Source of the DNA: Pagrus major | Taxonomy: Eukaryota; Chordata; Actinopteri; Spariformes; Sparidae | Assembly (NCBI RefSeq): GCF_040436345.1 | Contig: NC_133225.1 | Location: 20,254,040-20,318,039, forward strand | Reading direction: 5' to 3' | DNA: 64,000 nt | Shown here: in pieces, positions 50,376 through 63,400 of the stretch | How the letters are laid out: the number at the start of each line of letters is the position of its first letter | How positions within the stretch are numbered: position 1 is the first letter of the stretch | The notes under the pieces: generated by a model | What the model was told of the DNA's origin: nothing | The model's input: only the letters and a program-made list of their open reading frames with translations | The model's database searches: none | Position numbers and translations under genes: made by a program

Positions 50376-52799
50376 TGTCTTTATATTCAATTTTCAATTT
50401 TAATGTTGCCACAAGGCTGTGCTTATGGACTGGTTAGGTTTAGGCACAAACAAAACACTTGGTTAGGATTTGGAGAAGATCATGTTTTGGCTTACCTGGT
50501 TCTGTCACCACAAACAAGCCTGGAAATTGTTTCGTTAAAAATATCTGGTTTTATGACCACAAGTATGGCTGGAAAATATCCTGACGTCTTGTTAAAGTTA
50601 TCAGTTGTTTCGCGCTTACAAATGTTGAAACGCTGAACGCTGAACCGTGGTGTCCCCCCCCCCCCCAGATATGAAAGTCAGCACATATACACATAATCTC
50701 AACATGATACGACACATATTGTCAATATGGTACATATGAATCGTATAAATTTAACATACACAGTGTTTGTACAATGGCAACATTTTACTCTGGATTTATG
50801 GTCGACTGGTTGATGTAAAAGGTGATTCCATTTGATGTTGTCGCAGACAGCGCTGTAAAGTGTGAGATGTATAAAAGAAGAATCAAGGATTTATAGCTGT
50901 TTCATAATTGTAGTTCACTCATGTTTCACTGTCTGATATAAAAATCAATCCTTGTTTTAAGTGTTTACATTGTACTCCAGCTGGCTATTAAACACGACAT
51001 CTGGTTTGTGAACCCTGTCACCTTCACGTGTTAAATTACTGTCTTCTCGATGTCTTTCAAACTGACTATGCTGCGTTAACAGAATGAACAACACTATACT
51101 CCTGCGCCGTTCCACCCACCCCTCTGCACCTGCTGTCTACCGATGTTTAGCAGGGATTAAAATGAGTGAATCCAACAAGTAGAAAGACCAGCAGCGAGGG
51201 AAATAGATGCATCCTGGGATTTTAGGTCAGAAGGGATTTCCTTTATCACAGGGTAATGCGCATTTATTTCTGGGCGGCAACCCAAAATGACCAGATGTAT
51301 TCTCAGCTGTAAATTGTCAGTAAAAGCATACAGTGGTAAATCTTTGGTAATGTTTCTTAATATGTCAATATTTTTGCCAGTGTTTGCATCATTGCTAATG
51401 GAGTCAAATACTAAAACCTCTTGTCTGCTGTTATGAGTCACCAATTCTCAACAGGGCCAACTTCTCGTCGTATAGCTGGCACATGGAGTGGACAAAATAA
51501 CAGACACACATAATACACCAACGTCCCAAATCAAGGAACAAAAGAAGAGCAACCCATTGTCCTTAGAGCACTTGGATTCTCTATAGATGCTGGACTATCT
51601 GTAGTTCTTTGTGTTACAAAAGCAATCAAGGATATCCAATTTACCTATGAGAATTCAGACATCACCAACACTATGTTAAATCTGTATGTCATTTTTATAC
51701 AACAATGCAGTCTCAAATGCTCCCAAAACATAGTTTAGAATGATCTAGAGCATTGAAAAAAGGCATAACAGAAAGATGATCAGGGTTATAAAAGATGTAA
51801 GAAGTTTGGTTCAAATCTGATTTGTGATATTAAAATAAGAATAAGAATAGCTACAAATGCTAAAGAATTGCCGGAAAGGGCTTACGTTTACGCTTCCATT
51901 GTGGTGTCAATGTGTGAGGCATTCAATTTCAAGCATTTAATGTTTGTTTTTTGAATTGTCATCTTGAATATGGGAACATTATGAGTAAACTGTAAACTAT
52001 AACTATTATTATAACACCATCCCTATATACCCTGACTGTTACGTAACCATTCAGAGCTACTGTCAGACCATACCAGGTCATACCAGGTTTTGCGTTCTCT
52101 ATTCAACCATTACTTGGCCTATGATGCAACCAAAATGGATGGCATATAGATATAATTTTTTCGAAGGTCACATCACGGAGTACTGAGTTTGGCACAGTGG
52201 TGTTGATTAAGTTCTGTGGTGTACTTTTAGCAGCTCCTCTTCAGTGTAGTCCTTCCCCGCTGATGGGCTTCAGCTTGTTGGAAGCTTGTATCATGTTTTG
52301 CACCCTGCCTCCTTTCCTGTCTCAAGTTTTTGCAACTAGTGTTCCTGCAATGTGGACATCAACTGTGTGAGGTGTGCCGCAGTTTGTGGCCAGTCTGTAC
52401 CTTCTGTCAGTGACAAGAAAGAGAGAGATGTCATTCATTATAACTGACATTTAAACATTTGTGTAAAAAAAAAAAATCTCCCTGCTGTCATGATGAGAAG
52501 GTTACTCCATGCACTGAGTCATTTAACTTTTTCAAATGTCATATTTATCACCAGATGGTAAATGATGGGATTGATTGCGTGCATGCGACAGGTGTCTTCT
52601 TTGTTTCCCTGTGCTCGATGCTGCCCTCTAGTGTTGGAGCATATTAGTGCAAGTGATCAATGTTGAACCACTTGGTTAACCACTTGCATGCTACAAAATA
52701 TTGTGTTCAAGTAGATTTAAAAAGCTTTGTGTGCATACCTTTGGCTTGTGTGGTAATAATTTTTATGACCTACAGGTGACCACGATAAGTCATCCTTGT

Positions 52800-53225
52800 G
52801 ATGAGGGGTGGTCTACAACAGCTCTGTAAAACGCATCCAATACCAAAGTTAAAGCCCTTTCCCAGAGCCTGCAGATCTTCCTCCACAGCCTCTCCGACTC
52901 TCAACCCCCTTATGGGTGATTATACCACGAGACTGTGGAACAACCTGTCTCAGAAACTTCAGCTAGCCAATTCATTATCACGTTTTCCTCATAAACACAC
53001 TTTTATAGACTTGCCTTCACATGTTTCCATCTTATATTCTCATGTTGCTTGTTTGTTTCTTTGAAAAACTCACATACAGTATTTATGACCGCTTTTGTAT
53101 CCTTCACTGTTCTCTTTCCTTTTACTTTGGAAACTCTGCTTTTAGACACAGGTAGGTATTATTATCATTCACCTTAATCATTAAACTTAAAGCTTTGGAA
53201 GTTAAAGCTTGACTTGACTCCAACT
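52800..53225 (+). mobile_element. decayed L2-like LINE 3' fragment
   Basis: A short frame (52798-53064) carries RLWNNLSQKLQLANSLSRF followed by KHTF, resembling the LWNSLP...ADS..FK..LKTHLF tail of fish L2-type reverse transcriptase ORFs. About 150 bp later comes TTAAAGCTTGACTTGACT (about 53203-53220), a typical L2 3' end. Both signals are weak alone but lie in the right order. Confidence 0.45.
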
Positions 53226-54286
53226 GCATCAAAACCTCGTAACTGCTTTGAGAAACTCCTCCACCCCACGAATCTACCAACATCATTTTTGACCTTCATA
53301 CTTCATTGGATGCTCATACTCTGGATCACAGGAACATTGTGAACATTTTGAATCTTTGGTTCACTGACGTCCCTGCAATTAGTGATTGACATGGTATTAA
53401 TTCAATACCTAATTCTACTGCTGCTCTAGAGGTCACATTATGAATATAAATTGTAACAGTACAATACCGTATTTCCATTTTTCATTGAAAAGTTCTGTAT
53501 TTAAAGTCAGTGAGCCATCAGTTTTGAACTTGGCTTAAAACTGTGTCTGGTCATAGAGAGTTGCTCTCCGTCAGCTGTTAAAGTGTTACCTAATAAGGGT
53601 ATGATGCCATTAATACATCTCCAACTCTGCGAGGTGCAGGTCAAATGCAGGAAAAATAAATAAACTATCCAACGTAGTCTTATTAAGGATAATTAGGTCT
53701 AAGTATGATATATGAACAATCAGTAGATATAGTAGATGCTGTTCCTCAGGTTGGTGAGTTTACTGTTAAATGTGCCTCTATGGGTGCAGAGAGTTGTGTT
53801 ACTCTTCTCATGAAACCTTTTAAAAAACTGACTTGCGTAGAATTAAACAACAAGGCAGGTTGTTTTTTTTTGTTTTATCTCAGCTCCTTAGAAGCTGATA
53901 TATCCAAGGTACCACTTTTCACCTGAAAGCCATGCAGAAAGTGTTCAGTTCCATAACATAAAAGCCTGAGAGGATACATGTAAGTGCACATGGAATGTTC
54001 TTTTTATCATTTTTATCAACATTTACAACTATTTGAGACAAAAGAAAAAAGTTACAAACAGAATTGACCTGCAGTTTGCATCCATTTTCAAAATGTTACA
54101 TAAATAAAACTCATATTTATAAATATCTCTTTTTATAAACATATAAATAGTTTTTTAAACATAAATACATTTATGTAGGGGAAGATGAAGTACATGAATG
54201 TACAGCAGCAGCAACAATATACAGCTTTGCGGTTTGTAGTTTTTACACCATGGTCCGCCATCTTGTAGTATGCGTCTGTGTTTGTA

Positions 54287-54517
54287 TTTATTGATCATTT
54301 GTATGGTATACACATGTATATATATATATATACCTGCATATCTATTATGTATATATTTATATGAAGGTTTTGTAGCATTGTCGTCTCAGTCTTTGTTTAT
54401 GCTGGTCGTGGTGACTTTCGTACCGAAAATCTGTCACTTGGTGAGTTTTTCTTTTCTTTTTTTCCCTCAGGTGAGAACAAACTGAACCTTTGTTATCCAA
54501 ACCCATCGTCCAGAGAT
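54287..54517 (-). other. candidate 3' UTR exon of nppc
   Basis: A good acceptor (pyrimidine run then CTAG|ATCTCTGG, exon end 54517) lies downstream of a donor in the nppc 3' UTR (ATG|GTGAG at 55737). An AATAAA on the minus strand (54287-54292) could end the exon. The exon has no coding content. Inferred from splice signals only. Confidence 0.3.
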
Positions 54518-55737
54518 CTAGAGAAAGAGAGAGGGAACAGAAGAATAAGGTTAGAAAAAAACAGTTAACCGCTAACCGTTTCTACTCAACAGACACACGG
54601 ATACGCTGCAGCCCAAAGACGGGTGTCAGCTGATGAAAAACACGTACAAACACATACACACTCACTCAAGTTAGTCACAAATTCACACTCCCCCGTCAGG
54701 TTTTCACAGTTTGCCACAACCACAAAAAGGCCTCAAGCCTCAGGACTAATTGTGCGTCACCTAGCTTCCTCATTACTTCCTTCAGCCACCACAGCCCCTT
54801 TGTTGTTTTTCTTCAAATCACTTGGATAAAAAGCTAAGGTTTCCCAGAAAGATCCTGGCCACCACAGGGTGCTGTGTGTTTATAACGTGTGTGCATTAGC
54901 CTGTCTGCATCCTCTCGTCCCTCCTCCGTCTGCCCCTGTCCTTCCTTTCTTTTTAAACCTGATATATGCCACTTGTTTCTAGCTGAAGCAGATGGGATCG
55001 TTCATGGTGATGCGCATATATGTATGAGTGGACTTCCTGAATATCTACTGGATTGTTTCCTGTACGTCAGTTTGTATAAGATTAAGTTGGTGTTCCTGCT
55101 GTCTGAAGCATGTTTCTGTTAGAGGAGGGAACTCAGCTGGACTAAAGGTCATGTTTTGATGATATCGTGTCAATCAGGCAGATGAGGTAATGACAGATAT
55201 CTGAACATGACGTCTTTAATGTAATGATCTTTGACCCAGACTGTTTATCACCTGTCTGAATATCACCATCACCTGACTGAATATTACCATGCACAGTCAT
55301 CTCTCTGCACTTGATTTACAGTATATCCCTTCCTTCCTTCCTTCCTTACCCGTCTTTTCTGAAACTACACAAGACCCATTTAGGACCTTTGATGAAACTT
55401 TATTTTTTGCTTTCGTCCTCTCTTCTTTATTTTTATTTCCTTTCTTTCACCCACATGTAGTCCTTAGATGACCACTGACAAAAGAAAATGTAAATTTGAA
55501 GCATCCATCTTCCTAATCTCTCTCTCTCTTCCTTTTTTTTCCCCCTCATCCTTTTACTTTTCTTTTGCACCATCCTTCCATAAACTAGACCCTTCTCTTT
55601 GCTCGCTTGATTGTTTCTCTCCTCCTTCTTGTCTCTTCCCCCCCATCTCCAACACCCATTCTTGCTTCCAGTCACCCTGTTTATTTTAATATATCAGGTT
55701 ACAGTGTAGTGGTCCTGTATCTTTGAAGGAAACTCAC

Positions 55738-57223
55738 CATCAGAGCGCTGCTCCGACATCTAGCAACCCATGCCGCTGATGGTTCCTATCCTGTCCATCT
55801 TGTGCCCGAAGCAGCCACTCCGCGACGTGGACCCCCCTTTCTTGTTTCCGGATTTGTGTCTCTTTGGCGTGGGTTGGTCGTTAAGGAGACGAGCCCACAT
55901 CCCTCTGGCCCGGGTGTCCATGCGTAAATCTCGCAGTAACCGTATCCGAGAGCGCACAGCGTCTAGCCGCCTCTCCCTCTCCTCCGACTCCAGAAACTCC
56001 GCCAGCTCCTCGCCCAGCAAACTTCTAAGAGACTGGAACACAGATTGAGAAGGTCAATAAACTTTGTCTCCCTCGGGCAAATACGCTGTGCAGAGAGATG
56101 TGCTTTCGATAAAACCGAAATACATGCTTGTGAGCAGAGCATCCGTTTGCACTGAATTCGGGGCAATCTCAATTTAAGCACTTTCAAAAACAATGTGCAT
56201 TAACCAAGAAGGAAAATGTAACGACTCCTGCGGCGCTATAGTAAGAACTGAGATGGACATGGGTCCTGACCGACCAAGAAACAATTGTGGAATAGATCCA
56301 GAAGTTTCTGCAATGACTCGATTCAAACATCAGCTTCCCGTGAGGGTTGCGTTCTTTCAATCGGTCTGTGTGATCAGCTCTAACACTCTCCTGATGTCTT
56401 CACGTCTTGAAGCGTCACATCAGGCAGGTGCCTGCAGGAGCCCGCTACTCTGCTCTGAACGCAGGCTGTGGCATCAGTTTGCAGCCACCCTGAATTCGAG
56501 CCATCTGAGCTAAAACTCTTGATTCGAATGATTATTTTTGAGGTCTCGGTGTTGTTCAGTTGATTCGAATTCTGTGCGTAATGACGATTTTACGCACAAA
56601 ACAGTTTCGTTTGTTCCGACTTTAATCTTCGCAAACAGTTGGAAAAAAATGATTCCGAGTTGAAGCTGAGCATGTTCATCGTTTAAATTCGCTTCCAAAA
56701 GAATCTAAAATTGCTTTTAATTCTTGAATGTTTCCGCCTGAAGGCTTTGTTTTCTTTTTTTTTTCTGTGGAGCGCATGTCAGACGACTTCACTGGGCGCT
56801 TAAATGCAAAAGCTGACAAATGCTGCGGAGCAAAAATACAGCAATTATGATGTGTCCAGGGGCTAGGCATCACTGGATATAAAATACACTGTCTGTTTAT
56901 AAAATGTGGTGGATGTTTTCGATTCAGAGTGTGGGAAAAATGCCCTCACTGAATTGCTAAGCATGACTGAAATGATGAAATATGATGCGTAAAATAACAG
57001 TCTTGAGCGCCTGGACCACAGAAACAGCTGTTCACTCCTGAAGCAACATTCAGCTCCCGGCGGTTAATAGTGCGAAGCAAATAAACTGCTGTAATTGTAC
57101 GAAATAAGGATATAAGTGACTTCTTCTTACCTTCTGCTGCGACTGAGATAAAGGTTTTGCCCCCATCCTTACTGAAAGCAGGGTGACCATAAGTCCACAC
57201 GCTACCAAGTACGACAAGTTCAT
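55738..57223 (-). CDS. nppc: C-type natriuretic peptide precursor (CNP-4 type)
   Basis: 121-residue prohormone of C-type natriuretic peptide, ligand of the guanylate cyclase NPR-B, with roles in bone growth and vessels in mammals (established). Coding exon 1 is 57131-57223, from [10 protein letters not shown] to QSQQK, giving a signal peptide of about 22 residues. Coding exon 2 is 55760-56032, ending in TAG; its 3' end runs on to 55738, where a donor suggests a 3' UTR intron. The propeptide keeps [20 protein letters not shown], close to mammalian CNP. A dibasic NKK precedes a 25-residue mature peptide that starts GGSTSRSG and ends at the second ring cysteine, like all CNPs. The ring is [17 protein letters not shown], 17 residues as usual, but HKM replaces the LKL of human CNP. 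Position next to ncl supports orthology to tetrapod NPPC. Confidence 0.95.
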
Positions 57224-57386
57224 TTTGACAAGTCTTGTATTCTTTCAGGGATTCCTCTGCGCTGAAGTTCACAAAGAGGGACGCAAGCAGCAGCCAATCA
57301 GCTGTTAAACATAAGAGGCTTCAGTCCGTCCTTTACTCCAAAGCTCTTCAAGTGCTCCTCTAACTCTGTGTATTAGTCCTCACCGC

Positions 57387-57392
57387 TTTATA
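57387..57392 (-). promoter_or_regulatory. TATA box of nppc
   Basis: TATAAA on the minus strand (GGCTATAAAGCG), about 165 bp before the start codon. Transcription would begin near 57355, leaving a 5' UTR of about 130 nt. Confidence 0.7.
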
Positions 57393-57404
57393 GCCAGCCC
57401 ATGG

Positions 57405-57412
57405 TGATGTCA
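57405..57412 (-). promoter_or_regulatory. CRE-like element upstream of the nppc TATA box
   Basis: TGACATCA on the minus strand, one base off the CRE consensus TGACGTCA, 13 bp upstream of the TATA box. It suggests CREB/ATF control, by inference only. Confidence 0.4.
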
Positions 57413-57419
57413 TGCCAAC

Positions 57420-60400
57420 CTGAGTAATGGTCCTCCTTCCGCGCCAACTCCCTGTTTTCTCTACCTGCCTCGGAGCACGTCATGCGAGGGATTAATTAAA
57501 TGATACAAGCTCCGGTCATCGGGGCTTTGGAGGAAATGAGATAGCCCATGAGCTATCAAAATGCTCCGTTTTTTAACTTTGGGACCTCTGGCTGAGACGC
57601 AGCGGCTGAAATCGAAGGTGGTTTCAAAGGCTGCGCGTTAAGAGCTGAAGAGCGACTTTGGCAGAGAAATGACCTCAAAGATGCCAGCCGCCTGCCCTGC
57701 GAAACATCTGAACAAGTCGTATATTATAATGTGAGAGTGTGAATGACATGTTTTCTTTGACAGGAGAAGTGAAAATTCAAATTCACTGCCACAGGAATTA
57801 GAGATTTGAACTTACTTTCGGAGATACTCCAGAAATCCTCAATGATCAAGTGTCATTTTTAGTAACAAACCCTTTCCTGAGCACTTTTTAAACCAGAGGA
57901 GAACGTGGGTGTGCTTCGCTGCAGCCCCATCATTCATTTATTTGAAAGAAAATTGATATTTTAACTTTCACCATGAACCTGAATGACCGGTGAATGAGCA
58001 CGATTTTTTGCGAAACAACTGGGATGAACTTTGCGTAACACACCCCGTATATCTGATGCGGGCATCTGTGCGCAAAGAGGTTACTGGAAACGTGACTTTA
58101 CGCATAGCGATGACGTCTGTCATCAATGGACCATTCAATCAAATTGATCTGATGGTTCACACGACATAAATGATTCACAATAAGCGCGGAGGCTCATCGT
58201 GAAGGAGTCATTGTTGTGTCTGGATGAGCATGGTATTGTGTGGCTTGTTTTGTGGATCTTGGAGATGCTTGACGGTGTGAGTTTCATCCAGACCTGTCGC
58301 ATCTCACCAGGTAGCTCAGAACAAAACAGACACATGCTGAGGCTGCTCTGAGGCACGATGAGTGTGTAGACGTGTGCGTGCTGTCTGTCCAGACAGCCAC
58401 CTGCCCTCAGAGGGGAGGTTAATTGCTTACATTGGTTATTGAGCCAATTATATGAGATTATAGCTCTATACAGAAACTAATGAACAATACTACCACAATG
58501 TCACTCCAGAATATGTATGACTGCACTGTTCCTACTAACTTTACTGCACAGTAAAGGTACACAACAGAACCCCTGAAGCCTGCTGGAATAAAAAAAATCC
58601 TTCTTGAATGATCTCAAATCTTAAAAAAAGACTGTTTTGTAAAATAATTGAGACCCCTTGGTGCTTCATGGAATCATTTTTAATAGCATCAGCAAGGGTT
58701 CCTGCGACAAGCACGTCTTTTAAAGATAACATGGAACTTTTTCAGAAAAAAATTGGTGCAGTGAAGGAACAATTCAGCATGAAGCTACATAAAGATACAA
58801 CCTTCGAGAACCATCTCCTGACACAGTGTTCAAACTTACATGAAAGCTTAACCACCTCATGACATCAATCATTAATGCTGATTTATTCTTATGAGATGTA
58901 ACTGTGTATTGACTGAGGGAACTCAACTTATTTGCAGTGTTTACAGCCTCACTCATGGATGCAGGAACGCACGAGAAACACCCCATGTGAAAAAAATAAG
59001 TTACAGCCGGCACATTACTTAATCTGTGTCAAGGGAATGATGTCATATTAGAAACAACTTGAACTGAAATAAGTCCGCAAACAGTTTGTTTCACCGAGAA
59101 AACTGTGCATTCAAGTTGAATTAAAAACCCGGTGAAAAGTGATATTTCTTGCAGTGTGGGGCGACTCTGGGGCAGTCTTGGACCTGCAGAGCGGAGCTGC
59201 AATCTCAGGCAGCACCGTCTGTTTTGGAACACAGAGTGGCAGTATTTGCTGTGCCGAAAAGTGAACACACCTCACAGTCGCATGTACACTGGATCAATAC
59301 CATCCTGTAACAATAAGTCGCTATACCAGGCAGATGAGGCACAGGCAATGTGATGAGACAAAATCAGTAAATCCCATGTTTTCTGTGTGTTGCATCATAG
59401 AGTTCTACCAGCCTTAAAACTTGCAAGTGTGGTGGATTTGTGGAGCTACCACGCCGTGTAGCAAAGGTGATGTTTGGATGATTGATAGCAGCAGTGTCAG
59501 CCATCATATTCATATCAGCACTCACAACATGCATTGCTCTCTGTCTCTTTGGTTGCACAGCAGGGCTTGACTGATTTGGACAATAGTCCCTCACTGTAGG
59601 TGTCTGTGTACAACAACAGGCTTTGAGTAAGAACCTTTAAATATTCACAAACTCTGATGAATGTGTGAAAGTATCTGAAACAGCACTCAGTAGTAAAACC
59701 CATTAGTTTCAGAATGTAGTAAATAATGTGCAGCAATTCATACTTTTATTGATGAACAATGTGACCTGATATTTACGATAATAACAGACCAGCAGCACTC
59801 AGTGAGCAAATGTATCTGGTCCTGACACACATACACACAAATACACAATCAAAACTAAGAAGGTGTCCCGTCCTGTAGCCACCTGTCCATCCAGAAAGCC
59901 CCCCCCCCAAAAAAGAAGAAGAATCTTTACTTATATCACATATCATACAATGTACAACATGGTGAAAACTGTTACTCTGCATTCAACCAATCACAAGGGA
60001 GCAGTGGGCAGCCGACGTACAGCGTCCGGGGACCGACCCCAGACTGAAGCCAGTGCGGTGGTCAAGGATACTGGAGGAGAATGAACCTAATGTTTTCATG
60101 GTGAAGAAAACCGAGCCAAAAACACACTAAAACACTCCCAATCTGTTTTATTGGTGGAAACTCTCAATCTTCAATAGTTCATTTTCTTCGTCTGAATCAA
60201 ATCATTTTCTCTCTCATGCCAATAAGTAATATTTTCTTAAATTTTTGCTCTCACGACATCATTGGTTTTGAGCAGTAGGTGTTTCTGCTCTGGACTTCTA
60301 AGAAATCATTTCTGATTAAACCGTGCGGTGTCTGTTTTGATTAGTAATTCTTTGATTAATTTTCGTGCTTCAGTGGTTGGAGCTCTTTTCTTCTGCTTCT

Positions 60401-63400
60401 CCCGCTCGGCCGTGGGGATTATCACTGCTCAACTGCCAAGTTTTCTTATATTCATCCCTGTATACCAGGAATAAATAGAAGAATTGCTGGGCAGAATTTT
60501 CCCAGGAGGGAGCAACTACATTAATAGTCTCTCCTGCACTGGGAAACTATTGTGTTGTATCAGTCAGTAACAGTATGAAGCAAACCAGATACTCACTGAT
60601 ATGAAAACATTGCTATAAATGATTGCGTAAGAGATATTAAACTTCCAAAACTGCATTCATGTGTTTGTTCAAGAACTGGGTCTGCAGGACAAAAGGCTTC
60701 CCGTCAAACGGCAGATTAGAGCTGCATTTATTCACTCAGCGAATGTTTACTGAACATGCACACTCTATTTTAACTAAGCGTTGTCCTCTAACACAACAGG
60801 CTCAGTTTTACCCTGCTCGCTGGTAGCAGTCCTCTACCTTCACGCAGCGCCACCTGGGAAGTTTAATGTGCCTTGCTCAAGGGCACTCTGGCAGTCAGTG
60901 GTGAACATTTTTATTAATTCCTTGATTTTTCCACTGATCTGGAATTTTAACCAGAGGCTGGTGTACCTTGCGATCTAAGTGATCCTGATTCTGATTCAGC
61001 AGTTGCCATAAAGACTTTCACGGCTACAGATCACAATCAAATGAGAACTGTTGGAGCACAGTGAAATGAGAGTGGGCGGCTTTAAGATGTGGTAATCATC
61101 CACGCTTCTTCATCTACAGCGAGACTGTGTTGAAGACAGTTTGAGGCAGCGAAACAAGGAATGGGATAATTTGATGACAACACTCTCATCACACCATTTG
61201 TGCCCATTTACTGACACTTCATGGACGAGGTATGCGTGAGTCTGTCTGGTTTTGTCGTTCATGATAAACTAAATTGAAGGAAACTGAACTGAACTCTTCA
61301 AGCACTACCTACAGAAAGTACTTTGCTGAAGTAAATAAACACATAAAAGTTATTAAAAGACAACTGTTTTCTCAATCACCAACAACACGTTCTCGGACAT
61401 GAGTCATATATCCTTCTTACTTCAGAGACACACTTTGGTGTAACACCGCATTGGCACAACTTTCACTGACTCACCCGTTTTCTGTCACTGACACATAATT
61501 ACTGTACATTGCACAAAGCTTTCAGAGTTTAATTTGTCTGATGTTTTTCTTGAGTTTTAATTAACACAGATGAGTAGATTGAAATTCCACCAATCACACG
61601 GCTGTTGCAAATACTTGAACTTATGACATATTTTGTTTCTTAAAATGGCTTTAAAACACACTGGAGCTGCTTTACCTAACATTTTGTCCAGAGACAAATA
61701 TTTTATTGCATAACTGATAGGAAGCACATCTTTTATATAGTGAACATCCTTTTTCGTGATAAACAAACGATCAAGCCGTTCAGAGAACAGATTTGGATAG
61801 TGGTCGCCAAGATGGGAGTGCAAATTTGAAATGGATGAAAACCTTCCATCTGCAGGTTCTGCAGCCCTCCGACTAGTCATTCTTCAGTTTTGAATCCCTA
61901 CATTTTCCACACATCCAATTGAACTTATTTTGTGGACTGGATGTAATCGGCAAGTCGAGCCGCCAACCCTCGCTTAGGATTTTAAAAGTGACTGGAAAGA
62001 TGCAGGCTTCGACTTGTAGCGATTTAATAAGGATGTCAGTTGGTTTAGCTAGTCAAGGCAAGTTACTCATACGAGGATTTATCTTGATTTACGATTATCC
62101 CGGTAATGGAAATTCACCACAATCAACTTATCCTAAGAGTTTTCTCCATCCATGATAAAATCTTTGTAGTGTCCCATACTGACTCTAAGACTCTAGTCTC
62201 TTGCAGTGCACAAAACCTGCATAAGGAAGCCCACTATGCAATTAAAATGGACAGCATGTCAGTCACCAGATTATATCCCTGCACATTAAATCTACTTACT
62301 GATGCTCGTTTGTAGCAATCAGGAAATGTTGGATGCTAAGGCCTATGAAAAATTCTGACCTGACCCAGCCCTGACATCAAGACTATGGTGCCACAATGCC
62401 AGCTGTCATCAGCAGAGACGAAAAGTCCCTTTCAGCAACTGTAACTGGAAATCACTTACACTCTGAGGTACCTGTGGTCAGGAAGGAGTACAGGATCCCA
62501 CATAACATCTTAATTAACTGATCTGCAGTCAACTTCTCTTTCACAACAACAACAACACTGTGGAGCAGCTGAACTCTGCTGACCTCGTGTCCATGACGAC
62601 TTCTCTGGTTTTAAGCAGGACATTTTTCTCTGATTGCTAATTCCTTTATTTTGAATTTTAACAAGTGAGTGACACATTCTTTCTTAATGCCGCAAGTGTT
62701 GTGTCACAAGTTTGTCTTTTTTTGTATACTTTAACAATGTTACACACTTTTCCCGATGACATCACGCGGGTTACTGAGAGCACCTACTGTATTTTGCTCT
62801 TTCCTTTTGTTCCCCCTCCTTTTCTCGCTCTGCCTTTGCCGCAAATTCTTATCCGCTTAATTTTCAATAAATCTTTTCGCTTTCATGTGGCTGAAAAAGC
62901 TTTGACTGGTTTGCATCAGGAGGCTATACAAACCAGCGGCAGGGCCATGTGTTGCAGTAGCCTTTAGCAGTGAGTGTCTATGGGAGGATTGAGTGTCTTG
63001 GTTCCTCCTCTGGGGTTTGTGTAAGACAAACTACAAGGCTGTTACGGTCCTATAAATAACGGTTTTATTGCGTGGGGAATTTTAATGCTTTTTACACAAG
63101 TGCTCTGAAGGCTTTCGCATGTGCCAGCAACAGGCTTTTGCCTTCAATGGACAGATACTTCAGACTCATGTATACACACATACCAGCGTCAAGAAGTACA
63201 TTTTTTTCAGGAGGTTGGTTTTGTCTTCTTGATCTGATGTTTCGTGTTGTAAGAAATCTGACATTTGCTTTACCATGCAGAAATATGAATACTTTATTTA
63301 TCTACGTTTTATGATATGAGGTGAAAAAAGTGATTTTTTTTTGCCCGTGAGTACAGATGTTTGTTTCACGATCGTGATTTGTGCTTTTGTCAGTATCATC

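Larger units (their letters stand above)
47500..53990. other. ncl-nppc intergenic region
   Basis: No gene was recognised. It holds dispersed repeat C (48093-48325), a pair of local repeat units (48643-48700 and 48849-48902), a Penelope-like fragment, a C10 run (near 50656) and a decayed LINE piece. In human this interval contains NMUR1, PTMA, PDE6D and COPS7B; I see no trace of them here. Confidence 0.65.

Noticed and set aside
61557..61880. 107-codon minus-strand frame (HLGDHYPNLFSERLDRLFI)
   Set aside because: Possibly an old mobile-element remnant, but I could not tie it to a family; no neighbouring frame extends it.
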